Shown: positions 6,616 through 14,503 of the stretch, piece after piece
Numbering within the stretch: the stretch's first letter is position 1
Layout: the number at the start of each line of letters is the position of its first letter
Origin: a bacterium
GTDB lineage: Bacteria > Desulfobacterota > GWC2-55-46 > S146-80 > JALXFI01
Direction: 5' to 3'
Length of the DNA stretch: 24,820 bases
Assembly: GCA_027069035.1 (NCBI GenBank)
Contig: JALXFI010000106.1
Location: 1 to 24,820, forward strand
Program-made: the position numbers and the translations under genes
The notes under the pieces: generated by a model
The model's database searches: none
What the model was told of the DNA's origin: nothing
Seen by the model: the letters and a program-made list of their open reading frames with translations, nothing else

Positions 6616-7365
6616 CTAAAAATAACCGATGAACCAGCATTTATCGAGTTCCTGCTTTACAAACGAGGCAATAGCCGCCCTGTCGTCGGAACGTATTTTG
6701 GTAAAGTAGATACCCATGCCGTTAAAACGCATATCCACGCCTGTAAGATTGTTTGACCAAACAACCGTGCCTTCAGCCACTATACTGGAGGCTTTTCCTT
6801 CTATAGCAAACTTCATCCTGATTGTGCTGCCTGCATCAAAACAATCTTTTGTGCGGATAAAGAGTCCTGTTTCGCTAATATTTAATATATTGCCTTCATT
6901 CAGCTTCTTTTCAAAAGCAAAAACAACCGGAATAAAGACGGGCACCCTCGGACGTCTCCTTGCCTTATTAAAATACGGATAAAGCATACTGTGTACCGCA
7001 AAGACGAGTTGTTCCTGACTCCCACCCCTTGAAAGAAAACCTGTGGCCTCCAGAGGTTTAAGCCTTTCAATAATAATATCACTGCTATAATTAAATTCAG
7101 TAAGGATCAAAACAGAGGGGTTCCCAAGCCGGTTATTATCCCTTAACCACATAAGCACATCAAAACCATCTATAGAAGATTTTTGGAGATCTATTACAAG
7201 AAGATCCAAACCATGAGAGTCTTTCCTTAGTTTTTGAATGATGTCTTCGCCGTCTTTTGCAAAACTTACGTTATGCCCCACACAGGTGAGTATCTCCGTC
7301 TTCTTGATACAGGACTCTTTCTGGTCATCCGCAAGAAGTATATTTTTGCCCTCTTTTACTCTCAT
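6616..7365 (-). CDS. Response regulator: receiver domain plus PilZ domain
   Basis: A 249-residue signalling protein. Residues about 7-125 are a CheY-like receiver with the acidic pair DD at 13-14, the likely phospho-acceptor Asp59 (LLVIDL) and a Thr after ILIL. The lysine normally found near the end of strand 5 is replaced by arginine in GFLSRGGS, so phosphorylation switching may differ. Residues about 135-245 are PilZ: RRRPR supplies the RxxxR c-di-GMP motif and NISETG the (D/N)xSxxG motif, so binding of cyclic di-GMP is likely. The output is presumably motility, polysaccharide or type IV pili. No histidine kinase is next to it. It lies 66 bases after the MscS channel gene. ATG 7365 is preceded by GGATGG. 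Confidence 0.88.
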   Translation of the reverse strand: MRVKEGKNILLADDQKESCIKKTEILTCVGHNVSFAKDGEDIIQKLRKDSHGLDLLVIDLQKSSIDGFDVLMWLRDNNRLGNPSVLILTEFNYSSDIIIERLKPLEATGFLSRGGSQEQLVFAVHSMLYPYFNKARRRPRVPVFIPVVFAFEKKLNEGNILNISETGLFIRTKDCFDAGSTIRMKFAIEGKASSIVAEGTVVWSNNLTGVDMRFNGMGIYFTKIRSDDRAAIASFVKQELDKCWFIGYF

Positions 7366-7431
7366 TTAAGCCATCCAATTATTGATCATTATATACCATA
7401 TTTATTGCCGTGCTCCTCATTGCAAACCTTC

Positions 7432-8340
7432 TTAAACCTTCCGACTTCCTTCCTTAAGATTATTGTAAAACCTCTGAGTTGGATAGGCAAGGTCTATATC
7501 GGCATTTTTCCCAAATTCCTCAAGGATATTTTCCCATATGGCCTGCTCACTTCCACGACGGTTACGCGGCTCGCAAAGATAGCGTATCGTGAGCATTACG
7601 CCGCTCTCCTTTACGCTCACATAGACCGTAGGCGTAAGTGTCGAATAAAAGATCATAAACTTCTTGCTCGCCTCTTTAAGCCTCTTTTCAGCAGCCTTGC
7701 TTATATGTTCTGCATGTTTGTCCGCCACTGCGCTCAATATCTTTCGCGCCTTCTTCCAGTCGCTCTCAAAGGTTACAAGGACAGGTATCTCATTCCATAT
7801 ATACTGAAATCCTTTACTGTAATTTGCCAGCATTCTGCTCAGTATCATCCCATTCGGGATATGTATGATGCGTCCCGTGCTCTGGTCCGCATCCACCCAG
7901 TTACCGATCTCCAAAAGGGTAAACTGAAAAAGCCTGATATCTATGACATCACCGCGGTAATCGCCTATCTGTATCCTGTCGCCAATACTCAGAGGCCTTC
8001 GCCATACAATAAACAACCAACCGGCAACATTTGCCACAATATCCTTTAAGGCAATAGCAATACCTGCCGAAAGCAGGCCAAGAAAGGTTGCAACAGACTC
8101 AATACCCTTTAACCATATACGGCCGACTAAAAAAACACCTATAATAACCGCGAGATACGTAAGCCCTTTACGCCAGTTATAGCGCGCCTTTACATCCTCG
8201 GTATTGCGCCATACCATCTTTAAGACAACAAAGCGTACAAACCAGAGGAGTATAATGATTATGGCGGATGAAAAAAACTTTATCTGCAAGTCACTGCTTA
8301 TGTATGCGTAATCTTGTATCCAAAGGCTTAAACCTTTCAT
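7432..8340 (-). CDS. MscS-family mechanosensitive channel
   Basis: A 302-residue inner-membrane protein. The order is two N-terminal hydrophobic segments (about residues 24-46 and 63-82), then the pore-lining helix, which is rich in small residues (FLGLLSAGIAIALKDIVANV, about 90-110). Next comes the MscS beta domain RRPLSIGDRIQIGDYRGDV with IPNGMILSRMLANYS, and then an alpha/beta C-terminal vestibule. It is close in size to E. coli MscS. It probably releases solutes on hypo-osmotic shock, though many such homologues are untested. ATG 8340 has GAGGTGA upstream and a consensus promoter at 8436-8464, so it can be expressed independently of der. Confidence 0.93.
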   Translation of the reverse strand: MKGLSLWIQDYAYISSDLQIKFFSSAIIIILLWFVRFVVLKMVWRNTEDVKARYNWRKGLTYLAVIIGVFLVGRIWLKGIESVATFLGLLSAGIAIALKDIVANVAGWLFIVWRRPLSIGDRIQIGDYRGDVIDIRLFQFTLLEIGNWVDADQSTGRIIHIPNGMILSRMLANYSKGFQYIWNEIPVLVTFESDWKKARKILSAVADKHAEHISKAAEKRLKEASKKFMIFYSTLTPTVYVSVKESGVMLTIRYLCEPRNRRGSEQAIWENILEEFGKNADIDLAYPTQRFYNNLKEGSRKV

Positions 8341-8435
8341 AGCAAGTCACCTCAACTTTATTCAGCGTCACCCACTAAATATATCAGACAGACATTTAAT
8401 AAAACACTGTCTTCCCTTTTGCCGCAGTTCGATAG

Positions 8436-8464
8436 ATTATTTACCAAAGTCCTATCCTTGTCAA
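8436..8464 (-). promoter_or_regulatory. Strong sigma-70-type promoter for the MscS-family gene
   Basis: Minus strand: a perfect -35 TTGACA (8464-8459), a 17-base spacer and -10 AATAAT (8441-8436, five of six). The start codon at 8340 is about 95 bases downstream. The -35 abuts the hairpin repeat at 8463-8490. Confidence 0.65.
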
Positions 8465-8490
8465 GACCCAAAAACAGATTTAGGTTTTTG
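8463..8490 (-). repeat. Hairpin repeat CAAAAACCTA..GTTTTTGGGT, copy 2
   Basis: Minus strand CAAAAACCTAAATCTGTTTT followed by TGGGTCTT, near-identical to the plus strand of 6172-6200. CAAAAAC and GTTTTTG can form a 7-bp stem. Its end overlaps the -35 box of the channel promoter by two bases. Confidence 0.6.
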
Positions 8491-8587
8491 ATTAAATTGG
8501 GAAGACGCCTTAAATGGACTTTCCTTTTGAGGCATACATAACCGGTACGGTGAGAAAGAAAATGGCCGAGAACACAGCAGTTAAAGA

Positions 8588-8627
8588 TGTATTGCCAATT
8601 TCAAAACCCGCTATCGCGGGATTTGGG
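8588..8627 (-). repeat. 40-bp palindromic coding repeat, copy in der
   Basis: Matches 11677-11716 at 39 of 40 bases. On the minus strand it encodes PKSRDSGF and the TGA stop of der, followed by TTTGAAATTGGCAATACA overlapping that stop. The arms AAATCCCGC and GCGGGTTTT flank a GATA loop; one base pair of the long stem is lost here compared with the mtaB copy. Confidence 0.9.
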
Positions 8628-9953
8628 AATAATATGAAGGTTGTCCCTATGTTTTTTTCTGATATATAGTTTAAGCGGAACGTTTTTAAGGGATAGGCTC
8701 TCGCGAAGGACCTTTATGAGAAATCTTCTCTGGGCGTCTTTGACGCCCTCAGGATAGTTTACAAAGGCCACAAAGCAAGGAGGCCTTATGCCTACCTGAG
8801 TTATATAGAATATCTTTACCCCCTTTCCCCTGTATGTAGGAAAATTCCCTCTCCTATTCTGTATCTCAATAACCCTGTTAAGCCGTGATGTGGGTATCCT
8901 TATATTTAAAGATGCGGCAATAGAATCTACGGCAGGAAAAAGTTTATCCACCCTCTTCCCGCTTATGGCAGAGACAAAGTGTACAGGCGCATAATCAAGG
9001 AAATAAAGCCTTTTTTTTACCTCATCTTCATATTTGGACATCGTGTCGGTATCTTTAGCCACCGTGTCCCATTTATTGACTGCTACAATGCACCCCTTTC
9101 CTTTAGCTGAAATAAGCCCGCCTATCCTTGCGTCCTGAGCCGTAACCCCGTCCTTTGCATCTATCATAAGTATTGCTACATCACAACCGTCTATACTCCT
9201 TATAGCGCTCATCACCGAATATATCTCAAGCCGCCTGCTTATCCTTGTCCTTCGCCTCATGCCGGCCGTATCTATGATCCTGTAGGGCTTCCCGTCCCGT
9301 TCAAAAGCGGTGTCTATCGTGTCCCGCGTCGTACCGGGGATATCGGTTACAAGCACCCTTTCAAAACCAAGTATCCTGTTTACAAGCGTTGACTTTCCCA
9401 CATTAGGCCTGCCTAAAACAGCGATCTTTGTCTCTTTGCCCCCTTCTTCATCCACTGTAGGAAAGGAAAGTGTAGCGATTATCTCTTCAAGCAAAGCGCC
9501 GATCCCTGTATTGTGTTCCGCTGAAACGGGGATAAGGGGCTCAACGCCGGAACTATAAAAATCTGCAAGCAAAGGCTCCTGTTTTATCGTATCTATCTTG
9601 TTTACAGCATATATAACAGGTTTTTCAACACCTCTTAACATATCTATAATGTCCAGATCGCCCGCAGTAAGACCTGCCCTGCCATCCATAAAACAGACAA
9701 TCGTATCCGCCTCTTCTATTGCAACGGATACCTGCTCGCGTATCTTTGCAAGTATCTCTTCTTTTGCATCGGGCTCAAAGCCGCCGGTATCAACAAGGGT
9801 AAAACTCTTCCCGCCGGTTTCAACCTCACCGTAGTTAAGGTCACGGGTAACACCCGGCTCATTGGTCGTTATGGCCTTCTTATGCCCGATAAGTTTATTG
9901 AAAAGCGTTGACTTGCCTACATTAGGGCGCCCTACTATCGCTACTAACGGCAT
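8601..9953 (-). CDS. der: Ribosome-assembly GTPase Der (EngA) with a repeat-derived C-terminal tail
   Basis: Essential tandem GTPase for 50S subunit maturation; 450 residues. The first G domain starts at residue 1 (GRPNVGKS near 7, DTGGFEPDA, NKID). The second starts near 175 (LGRPNVGKSTLVN, DTAGMRRRTR, NKWD). The KH-like C-terminal domain runs from about 350 and ends near LKLYIRKK. The last 18 codons (KKHRDNLHIIPKSRDSGF) lie within two dispersed repeats (8629-8656 and 8588-8627). Without them the protein would have the normal family length of about 435. ATG 9953 has AGAGG upstream. It follows era by 25 bases, and the order rnc-era-der forms an RNA-processing/ribosome-assembly block, probably read from the mtaB side. 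The tail is probably tolerated because it follows the folded domain. Confidence 0.97.
   Translation of the reverse strand: MPLVAIVGRPNVGKSTLFNKLIGHKKAITTNEPGVTRDLNYGEVETGGKSFTLVDTGGFEPDAKEEILAKIREQVSVAIEEADTIVCFMDGRAGLTAGDLDIIDMLRGVEKPVIYAVNKIDTIKQEPLLADFYSSGVEPLIPVSAEHNTGIGALLEEIIATLSFPTVDEEGGKETKIAVLGRPNVGKSTLVNRILGFERVLVTDIPGTTRDTIDTAFERDGKPYRIIDTAGMRRRTRISRRLEIYSVMSAIRSIDGCDVAILMIDAKDGVTAQDARIGGLISAKGKGCIVAVNKWDTVAKDTDTMSKYEDEVKKRLYFLDYAPVHFVSAISGKRVDKLFPAVDSIAASLNIRIPTSRLNRVIEIQNRRGNFPTYRGKGVKIFYITQVGIRPPCFVAFVNYPEGVKDAQRRFLIKVLRESLSLKNVPLKLYIRKKHRDNLHIIPKSRDSGF
8629..8656 (-). repeat. ACATAGGGACAACC dispersed repeat inside der
   Basis: Minus strand AAAAACATAGGGACAACC, two variable bases, CATATTAT. 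It is identical to the plus strand of 19357-19384 at 26 of 28 positions. Here it is coding and supplies KKHRDNLHII of Der. It lies one base from the 40-bp palindromic repeat. Confidence 0.8.
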
Positions 9954-9978
9954 GCGATACCTCTAAAGTATTCTCTTC

Positions 9979-10881
9979 TTAAAACCCAAATTCCTTTAAT
10001 CTTTTTACATCCTTTGTCCAGTCCTTTTTTACGCCAACCCACAACTTTAAAAAAACCTTGCTCCCAAGCAGTCTCTCCATATCTTCGCGCGCCCTTGTCC
10101 CTATCAGCTTAAGCATCTTTCCGCCCTTGCCCACAACTATTCCCTTTTGAGACTCCCTTTCAACATATATGCTGGCAATAATGCGGATTATCTCTTTTTT
10201 ATTATCTTCTTCAAACTTATCAACGACAACCGCAGAGGAATAGGGTATCTCCATCCTGGTAAATTGAAAGAGTTTCTCTCTAATAAGCTCGGATACAAGA
10301 AATCTCTCCGTCCGGTCGGTGATCATGTCGGGCGGGAAGAACGGCTCTCCGCAAGGCAGATAATCAACAATCCTTTCCATAAGCAGTTCCACCCCGTCTC
10401 TCTTTAGACAGGAGACGGGGGTTATATCGCTAAAAAAATCCTTTTCGGAGTATGCCTTTATCAAAGGCAGGAGTTCGGATTTTTTAACGGTGTCTATCTT
10501 GTTTATCACAAGGATTACGGGCGCATTCGCTTTCGTAACGAGTTTAAGTATCTCATCGTCCTCCGGGCCCGGCATTACAGGCTCCGCCATAAAAACAATG
10601 ATATCCACGTCCGTAAGGGTCGCAACAGCCTGTTTTACCATCAATTCGTTCAATGATTTTTTGGATTGGTGGAGTCCCGGGGTATCTATAAAAACGATCT
10701 GGGCATTATTCGTATTCTTTATTCCGTTGATCCTGTTTCTTGTTGTCTGCGGCCTCTTTGAGACAATGGATATCTTCTCTCCAAGTATAAGGTTTAAAAG
10801 AGTGGATTTACCAACATTCGGCCGTCCTACAATCGTTACAAAACCCGATTTAAAGCCTTTTTTATCTGTATTTTCCTTCAT
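9979..10881 (-). CDS. era: GTPase Era
   Basis: GTPase that binds the 3' end of 16S rRNA and checks 30S assembly. The 300-residue length is standard. The GTPase domain has GRPNVGKSTLLN near residue 19, the TTRNRI switch, DTPGLHQ and NKID. The C-terminal KH RNA-binding domain includes the VVGKGGKMLKLIGTRAR motif near residue 250 and ends KRLKEFGF. It starts 29 bases after the rnc stop at 10911 and precedes der by 25, consistent with one transcript. The rnc-era pairing is widespread in bacteria. Confidence 0.97.
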   Translation of the reverse strand: MKENTDKKGFKSGFVTIVGRPNVGKSTLLNLILGEKISIVSKRPQTTRNRINGIKNTNNAQIVFIDTPGLHQSKKSLNELMVKQAVATLTDVDIIVFMAEPVMPGPEDDEILKLVTKANAPVILVINKIDTVKKSELLPLIKAYSEKDFFSDITPVSCLKRDGVELLMERIVDYLPCGEPFFPPDMITDRTERFLVSELIREKLFQFTRMEIPYSSAVVVDKFEEDNKKEIIRIIASIYVERESQKGIVVGKGGKMLKLIGTRAREDMERLLGSKVFLKLWVGVKKDWTKDVKRLKEFGF

Positions 10882-10910
10882 ACATCCACGCTATGCTGCC
10901 GGTGCTCCCT

Positions 10911-11630
10911 TTAACTGTCCTTCAGCCCTCTCAACCTCTTGTATGCCTTTTTTGCGGCGTCTTTCTCGGCATCCCTCTTGCTTCTGCCTGCCCCCGTGCC
11001 AAACAACTTGTCATTGATGAACACATCGACCTCAAACACCTTAAAATGTTCAGGCCCCTTTTCGTTTACGACCCTGTATTGAGGCGCCTTCTTGTAGAGT
11101 TTCTGAGATAGTTCCTGTAAAAGCGTCTTATAATCCAGATAAGACCCTTTAAGCCATATATCTTCAATGCTGTCCTTTAAAAGGCCGCCTATTATATCAA
11201 ATGTTTTCTCAAAACCGGCATCTATAAAGACCGCCGCCACAACTGCTTCAAACGTTGAAGATACTATTGAACTCTTTCCCCTTCCGCCGCTGTTCTCTTC
11301 TCCCTTGCCAAGGCAGATAAGCTTCCCAAGCTCCAATTCCTCCCCTATGCTGTTTAATGAATCTTCGCTTACCACCCTTGATCTTAGTTTGGAAAGGCCA
11401 CCCTCATCAAAGTCAGGGAACCTGTCCATCAAAAGCATGCTCGTTATAAGGTCAAGCACGGCATCCCCCAAAAACTCAAGCCTTTCATTTGACATGGAGA
11501 ACGGCATACCCGACTCATTTGCATACGACGTATGGGTAAGCGCCTTTTGAATAAGCATTTTATCTTTAAATCTATAGGAAAGTCTTTCTTCAATAGATCT
11601 AATATTAACCTCTGAAAACAGATTATTCAT
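10911..11630 (-). CDS. rnc: Ribonuclease III
   Basis: Double-strand-specific endoribonuclease that processes rRNA precursors and structured mRNAs. From ATG 11630 it has 239 residues. The catalytic domain carries the signature NERLEFLGDAVLDL near residue 40 and the second acidic cluster in STFEAVVAAVFIDAG near 115. The dsRNA-binding domain covers about 155-235 (DYKTLLQELSQKL to RDAEKDAAKKAYK). GTG 11645 would add five residues, but GGAAGGA lies six bases before ATG 11630, so that start is preferred. It is followed by era. The 59-base spacer to mtaB holds the 40-bp repeat and a TAGGGAC motif. Confidence 0.96.
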   Translation of the reverse strand: MNNLFSEVNIRSIEERLSYRFKDKMLIQKALTHTSYANESGMPFSMSNERLEFLGDAVLDLITSMLLMDRFPDFDEGGLSKLRSRVVSEDSLNSIGEELELGKLICLGKGEENSGGRGKSSIVSSTFEAVVAAVFIDAGFEKTFDIIGGLLKDSIEDIWLKGSYLDYKTLLQELSQKLYKKAPQYRVVNEKGPEHFKVFEVDVFINDKLFGTGAGRSKRDAEKDAAKKAYKRLRGLKDS

Positions 11631-11657
11631 TTCCGATCCTTCCACGTTTATTCACCT

Positions 11658-11670
11658 CAACATAGGGACT
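11658..11670 (+). repeat. Short partial copy of the ACATAGGGAC repeat
   Basis: AACATAGGGACT lies seven bases from the 40-bp repeat copy at the end of mtaB. Only about 10 bases match the family, so this is a fragment. Its interest is that the two repeat types are adjacent here as they are in der, but in a different arrangement. Confidence 0.35.
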
Positions 11671-11676
11671 TAAGGC

Positions 11677-11716
11677 TGTATTGCCAATTTCAAATCCCGC
11701 TATCGCGGGATTTGGG
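11677..11716 (-). repeat. 40-bp palindromic coding repeat, copy in mtaB
   Basis: 39/40 identical to 8588-8627. On the minus strand it encodes PKSRDSGI plus the TGA of mtaB. The arms CAAATCCCGC and GCGGGATTTG pair perfectly over 10 bp around a GATA loop that includes coding sequence, and the stop codon is part of the stem. Confidence 0.9.
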
Positions 11717-13036
11717 GCTGCCGAACACCTTACCTTTTTTAACGGACTCTATCACAACATCCACCTCTTTACCCACAAGAAATTCGTCCCCTTTAAAAAA
11801 CACAGGTATATAATTTCTGGTAAACCCTTTTAACAGCCCATCCACCTTATCAGTTCGCCCTTCAACAAGCACAGATGTCTTAGTCCCTATATTCTTCTTA
11901 TAAAAAGAGTGCCTCTTTTCCTCCCCCAGTTCTCTAAGTCTTCTGCACCTGTCTTTAATGGTGCGCTTTATTACCTGACCAGGATATTCCGCGGCAGGTG
12001 TCCCCTTTCTCTTTGAAAAAGGAAAGACATGGAGATAAGAGACGTCAATGCCGGATAAAAGTTCACAGGTGCTATTAAAATCGTCCTCGCTCTCTCCAGG
12101 GAACCCTGCCATTACATCCATGCCGATAGAGGCAGAAGGCAGCTCTTCTCTTATATCCGATATAAGCTCTCTTATGTACACCGGGCTGTAAGGCCTCTTC
12201 ATAAGTTTCAAAATCCGTCCGCTCCCGCTTTGAAGGGGAATATGGAGATGATGGCAAAGGAGGGCGCTGAACCTCATATGCTCTATAAATTCTCTGGATA
12301 TCTCAACAGGTTCGATCGAGCTGAGTCTCAATCTTAAACCGCCGTTTTCCGGAGAAGATGAAAACTTATCTTCCACTTCTCTCAAAAGACAAAGAAGAGA
12401 GAGCCCTCCTTCAAGGTCTCTGCCATAGGCGCCAAGGTGTATGCCCGTTAAAACTATCTCTCTAAAACCCTTTTCTACGAGTTTATCAATACGCTCTAAA
12501 ACCCCGTTCAGTGGAAGGCTGCGGCTCTTTCCCCTTGCATAAGGTACTATACAGTAACTACAGAACGAATCGCAGCCATCCTGTATCTTAAGGTACGATC
12601 TTGTTCTGTTAAAGACCCCGTCGAAATGGGCGGAATCATCAAATTCCACCTCTCCTCTTATGTCGCCGACAAATATCCCGCCGCCGCTTATATTGCTTAA
12701 AACCTCCCAGAGTCTCTTTTTATCCGTATTGCCGATAATATAATCGACATTAAGGCGGGAGATTTCTTCAGGATAGACCTGCGCATAGCAGCCTGTCACA
12801 ACAAGGGTGGCCAGAGGATTAAGCGCCTTAAATCTCCTTATTGCCTGACGCGCCTGATAGTTTGACTTTCCTGTTACGGTGCAGGTATTTACAACAAAGA
12901 CATCCGTTTCCTTTGAAGGAGGCACAACCCTCAGTCCTCTTAATGATGCGCCGTCCCTCAAAAGAGCGGAGTCGTATTGATTGGACTTGCAGCCCAGCGT
13001 ATAAACGGATATTTTTAATGCCTTTTCTTCTTTCAT
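11690..13036 (-). CDS. mtaB: tRNA t6A37 methylthiotransferase MtaB
   Basis: Radical-SAM enzyme that converts t6A37 to ms2t6A in ANN-decoding tRNAs. The 448-residue order is: UPF0004 domain with YTLGCKSNQYD (residues 12-22; GCK rather than GCQMN separates it from MiaB), NTCTV and TGCYAQ as cluster cysteines; the radical-SAM core DGCDSFCSYCIVPYARGKSRS near 150 with CxxxCxxC; and a C-terminal TRAM domain from about 375. The last eight residues PKSRDSGI come from the 40-bp repeat. ATG 13036 lacks a clear Shine-Dalgarno, and a GGGACAGCGACC repeat starts only seven bases upstream, so the original leader may have been displaced. It heads the rnc-era-der block. Confidence 0.93.
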   Translation of the reverse strand: MKEEKALKISVYTLGCKSNQYDSALLRDGASLRGLRVVPPSKETDVFVVNTCTVTGKSNYQARQAIRRFKALNPLATLVVTGCYAQVYPEEISRLNVDYIIGNTDKKRLWEVLSNISGGGIFVGDIRGEVEFDDSAHFDGVFNRTRSYLKIQDGCDSFCSYCIVPYARGKSRSLPLNGVLERIDKLVEKGFREIVLTGIHLGAYGRDLEGGLSLLCLLREVEDKFSSSPENGGLRLRLSSIEPVEISREFIEHMRFSALLCHHLHIPLQSGSGRILKLMKRPYSPVYIRELISDIREELPSASIGMDVMAGFPGESEDDFNSTCELLSGIDVSYLHVFPFSKRKGTPAAEYPGQVIKRTIKDRCRRLRELGEEKRHSFYKKNIGTKTSVLVEGRTDKVDGLLKGFTRNYIPVFFKGDEFLVGKEVDVVIESVKKGKVFGSPKSRDSGI

Positions 13037-13043
13037 GTTTTAG

Positions 13044-13069
13044 AAAATAGGGACAGCGACCGTTTTTTT
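13044..13069 (+). repeat. GGGACAGCGACC dispersed repeat, copy B
   Basis: AAAATAGGGACAGCGACCG followed by seven Ts, in the mtaB-cobU gap just upstream of the mtaB start. It matches copies at 3390 (opposite strand) and 22866. Confidence 0.75.
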
Positions 13070-13151
13070 ACTATCCATATTGTTTTTAAGAGACCTTTTA
13101 ACGGCCACTTGCCGTCAACACTCCATGCGTCCAAACATAAGGATATTTACA

Positions 13152-13715
13152 TTACTTCAACCGTAAAGGAATCCCGCTCATGAGAAAGAAGACCTCATCG
13201 GCCGCATTGGCAACCCTGCGGTTAACACCCCCTGCAATATCACGGAATCGCCTTGCAAGAAAATTTTCAGGCACAATGCCAAGACCAACCTCATTGGAGA
13301 CTATTATAATATAAGAAGACGAATCAATACATGAATCAATGAGGCTCTCCGTCTCAATAAGGAATCTCTCCTTATAAGCCTTACCATCCTGCAACTCAGA
13401 GCCGTCTTCGCCCATAAGATTGTTGAGCCATAGCGTTAAACAATCGATTAATATTACATTGTAACTGTCTTTATTCTCTTCAATCGATCCGGCAATATTT
13501 AAGGGTTCTTCAATAGTAACCCATTCCTCTCCCCTTTCCAGCCTGTGTTTCTCAATCCTTTTCTCCATCTCACAGTCCAACGCTTGAGCCGTGGCTATAT
13601 AAAGCTTTTTGCCCCCCATAAGGTCAGCCTTTTCAAGCGCAAAACGGCTTTTGCCGCTCTTTGCTCCGCCAAGCACAAATATTATTCTGCCTTTAACAGA
13701 AATGTCCTTCTCCAT
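13152..13715 (-). CDS. cobU: Adenosylcobinamide kinase / adenosylcobinamide-phosphate guanylyltransferase
   Basis: Bifunctional enzyme of cobalamin nucleotide-loop assembly: it phosphorylates adenosylcobinamide and then attaches GMP. The 187-residue length fits CobU/CobP. Landmarks are the P-loop LGGAKSGKSRFAL near residue 14, YIATAQALDCEM, IDCLTLWLNNL and the terminal signature VSNEVGLGIVPENFLARRFRD. No other cobalamin gene is in the window and no cobalamin riboswitch is visible upstream. It lies 11 bases after the ABC permease stop, so it is probably read with the exporter, although the functions seem unrelated. Confidence 0.95.
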   Translation of the reverse strand: MEKDISVKGRIIFVLGGAKSGKSRFALEKADLMGGKKLYIATAQALDCEMEKRIEKHRLERGEEWVTIEEPLNIAGSIEENKDSYNVILIDCLTLWLNNLMGEDGSELQDGKAYKERFLIETESLIDSCIDSSSYIIIVSNEVGLGIVPENFLARRFRDIAGGVNRRVANAADEVFFLMSGIPLRLK

Positions 13716-13726
13716 CCGTCTTTACT

Positions 13727-14503
13727 CTAATCCCTTCTTTCAAACGAGAGACTGGTAAGGATCGTCATAATGACAGAAAAGGCTAAAACAAAGGCAATAT
13801 CCATTGAGAACGAGAAGTCCGTTCCAAGCACCGTACCGGGAATATCTCCAAGCATAACGTGTTTAAAGGAATCTATACCGTATGTAAGCGGATTTATACT
13901 GGTAAGATACTGCAAGAGAGAAGGAAGCACTTTTATTGGGTATAGGGCGCCGCTTAAAAAGAACATCGGAAGGACAAGAAAGTTCATTATTACATTAAAA
14001 CCCTCAAGTGATGTAAGAAAGGAAGCAATAAAAAGTCCAAGAGATGTTATGCCAAAAGAAACTATAAGCAGAAGGAAAACCATTTCCGTAAATTTAAACA
14101 GGCTTAAAGATATACCGAAAAAAGGCGCCAGGACGATAAGAATCATGCCCTGAAATGTTGAAAGCATACTGCCGCTTATAAGTTTTCCAAGCACTATGGT
14201 AAGCCTGGAAACGGGCGCAACCAGCATCTCTCTTAAAAAGCCGAACTCCTTGTCCCACACTACGGAGATCGTGGAAAAGATGGAACTGAAAAGTATCGTC
14301 ATGCCTATAACACCGGGCACCATAAACTGCTGATAGGATATCTCACCCCGCACCCTTATCAATTCGGTAAATCCGCTGCCTATAATCAAAAGCCAAAGCA
14401 GGGGGCGCGCAACCGTACCCATAAGCCGACCTCTCTGCCTGAAAAATCTCTTAAACTCCCTTAAGACTATTACATAAATGGCCTTTAAACTGATTATCCG
14501 CAT
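13727..14503 (-). CDS. ABC-2 type exporter permease
   Basis: A 258-residue integral membrane protein with about six hydrophobic segments and the ABC-2 pattern: N-terminal REFKRFFRQRG, then ARPLLWLLIIGSGF, MTILFSSIFSTISVVWDKEFGFLREMLVAPVSR and the late FFLSGALYPIKVLPSLLQ loop. It should form the channel with the ATPase encoded just before it. Its ATG overlaps the ATPase stop by one base (TAATG), a translational-coupling arrangement. DrrB-like drug or lipid/polysaccharide exporters share this architecture. The cargo cannot be read from the sequence. Confidence 0.92.
   Translation of the reverse strand: MRIISLKAIYVIVLREFKRFFRQRGRLMGTVARPLLWLLIIGSGFTELIRVRGEISYQQFMVPGVIGMTILFSSIFSTISVVWDKEFGFLREMLVAPVSRLTIVLGKLISGSMLSTFQGMILIVLAPFFGISLSLFKFTEMVFLLLIVSFGITSLGLFIASFLTSLEGFNVIMNFLVLPMFFLSGALYPIKVLPSLLQYLTSINPLTYGIDSFKHVMLGDIPGTVLGTDFSFSMDIAFVLAFSVIMTILTSLSFERRD

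Noticed and set aside
7234..8049. 271-codon plus-strand frame opposite the MscS-family gene
   Set aside because: The minus-strand MscS frame has full family motifs, a promoter and a ribosome site; the opposite frame has none and an odd composition.
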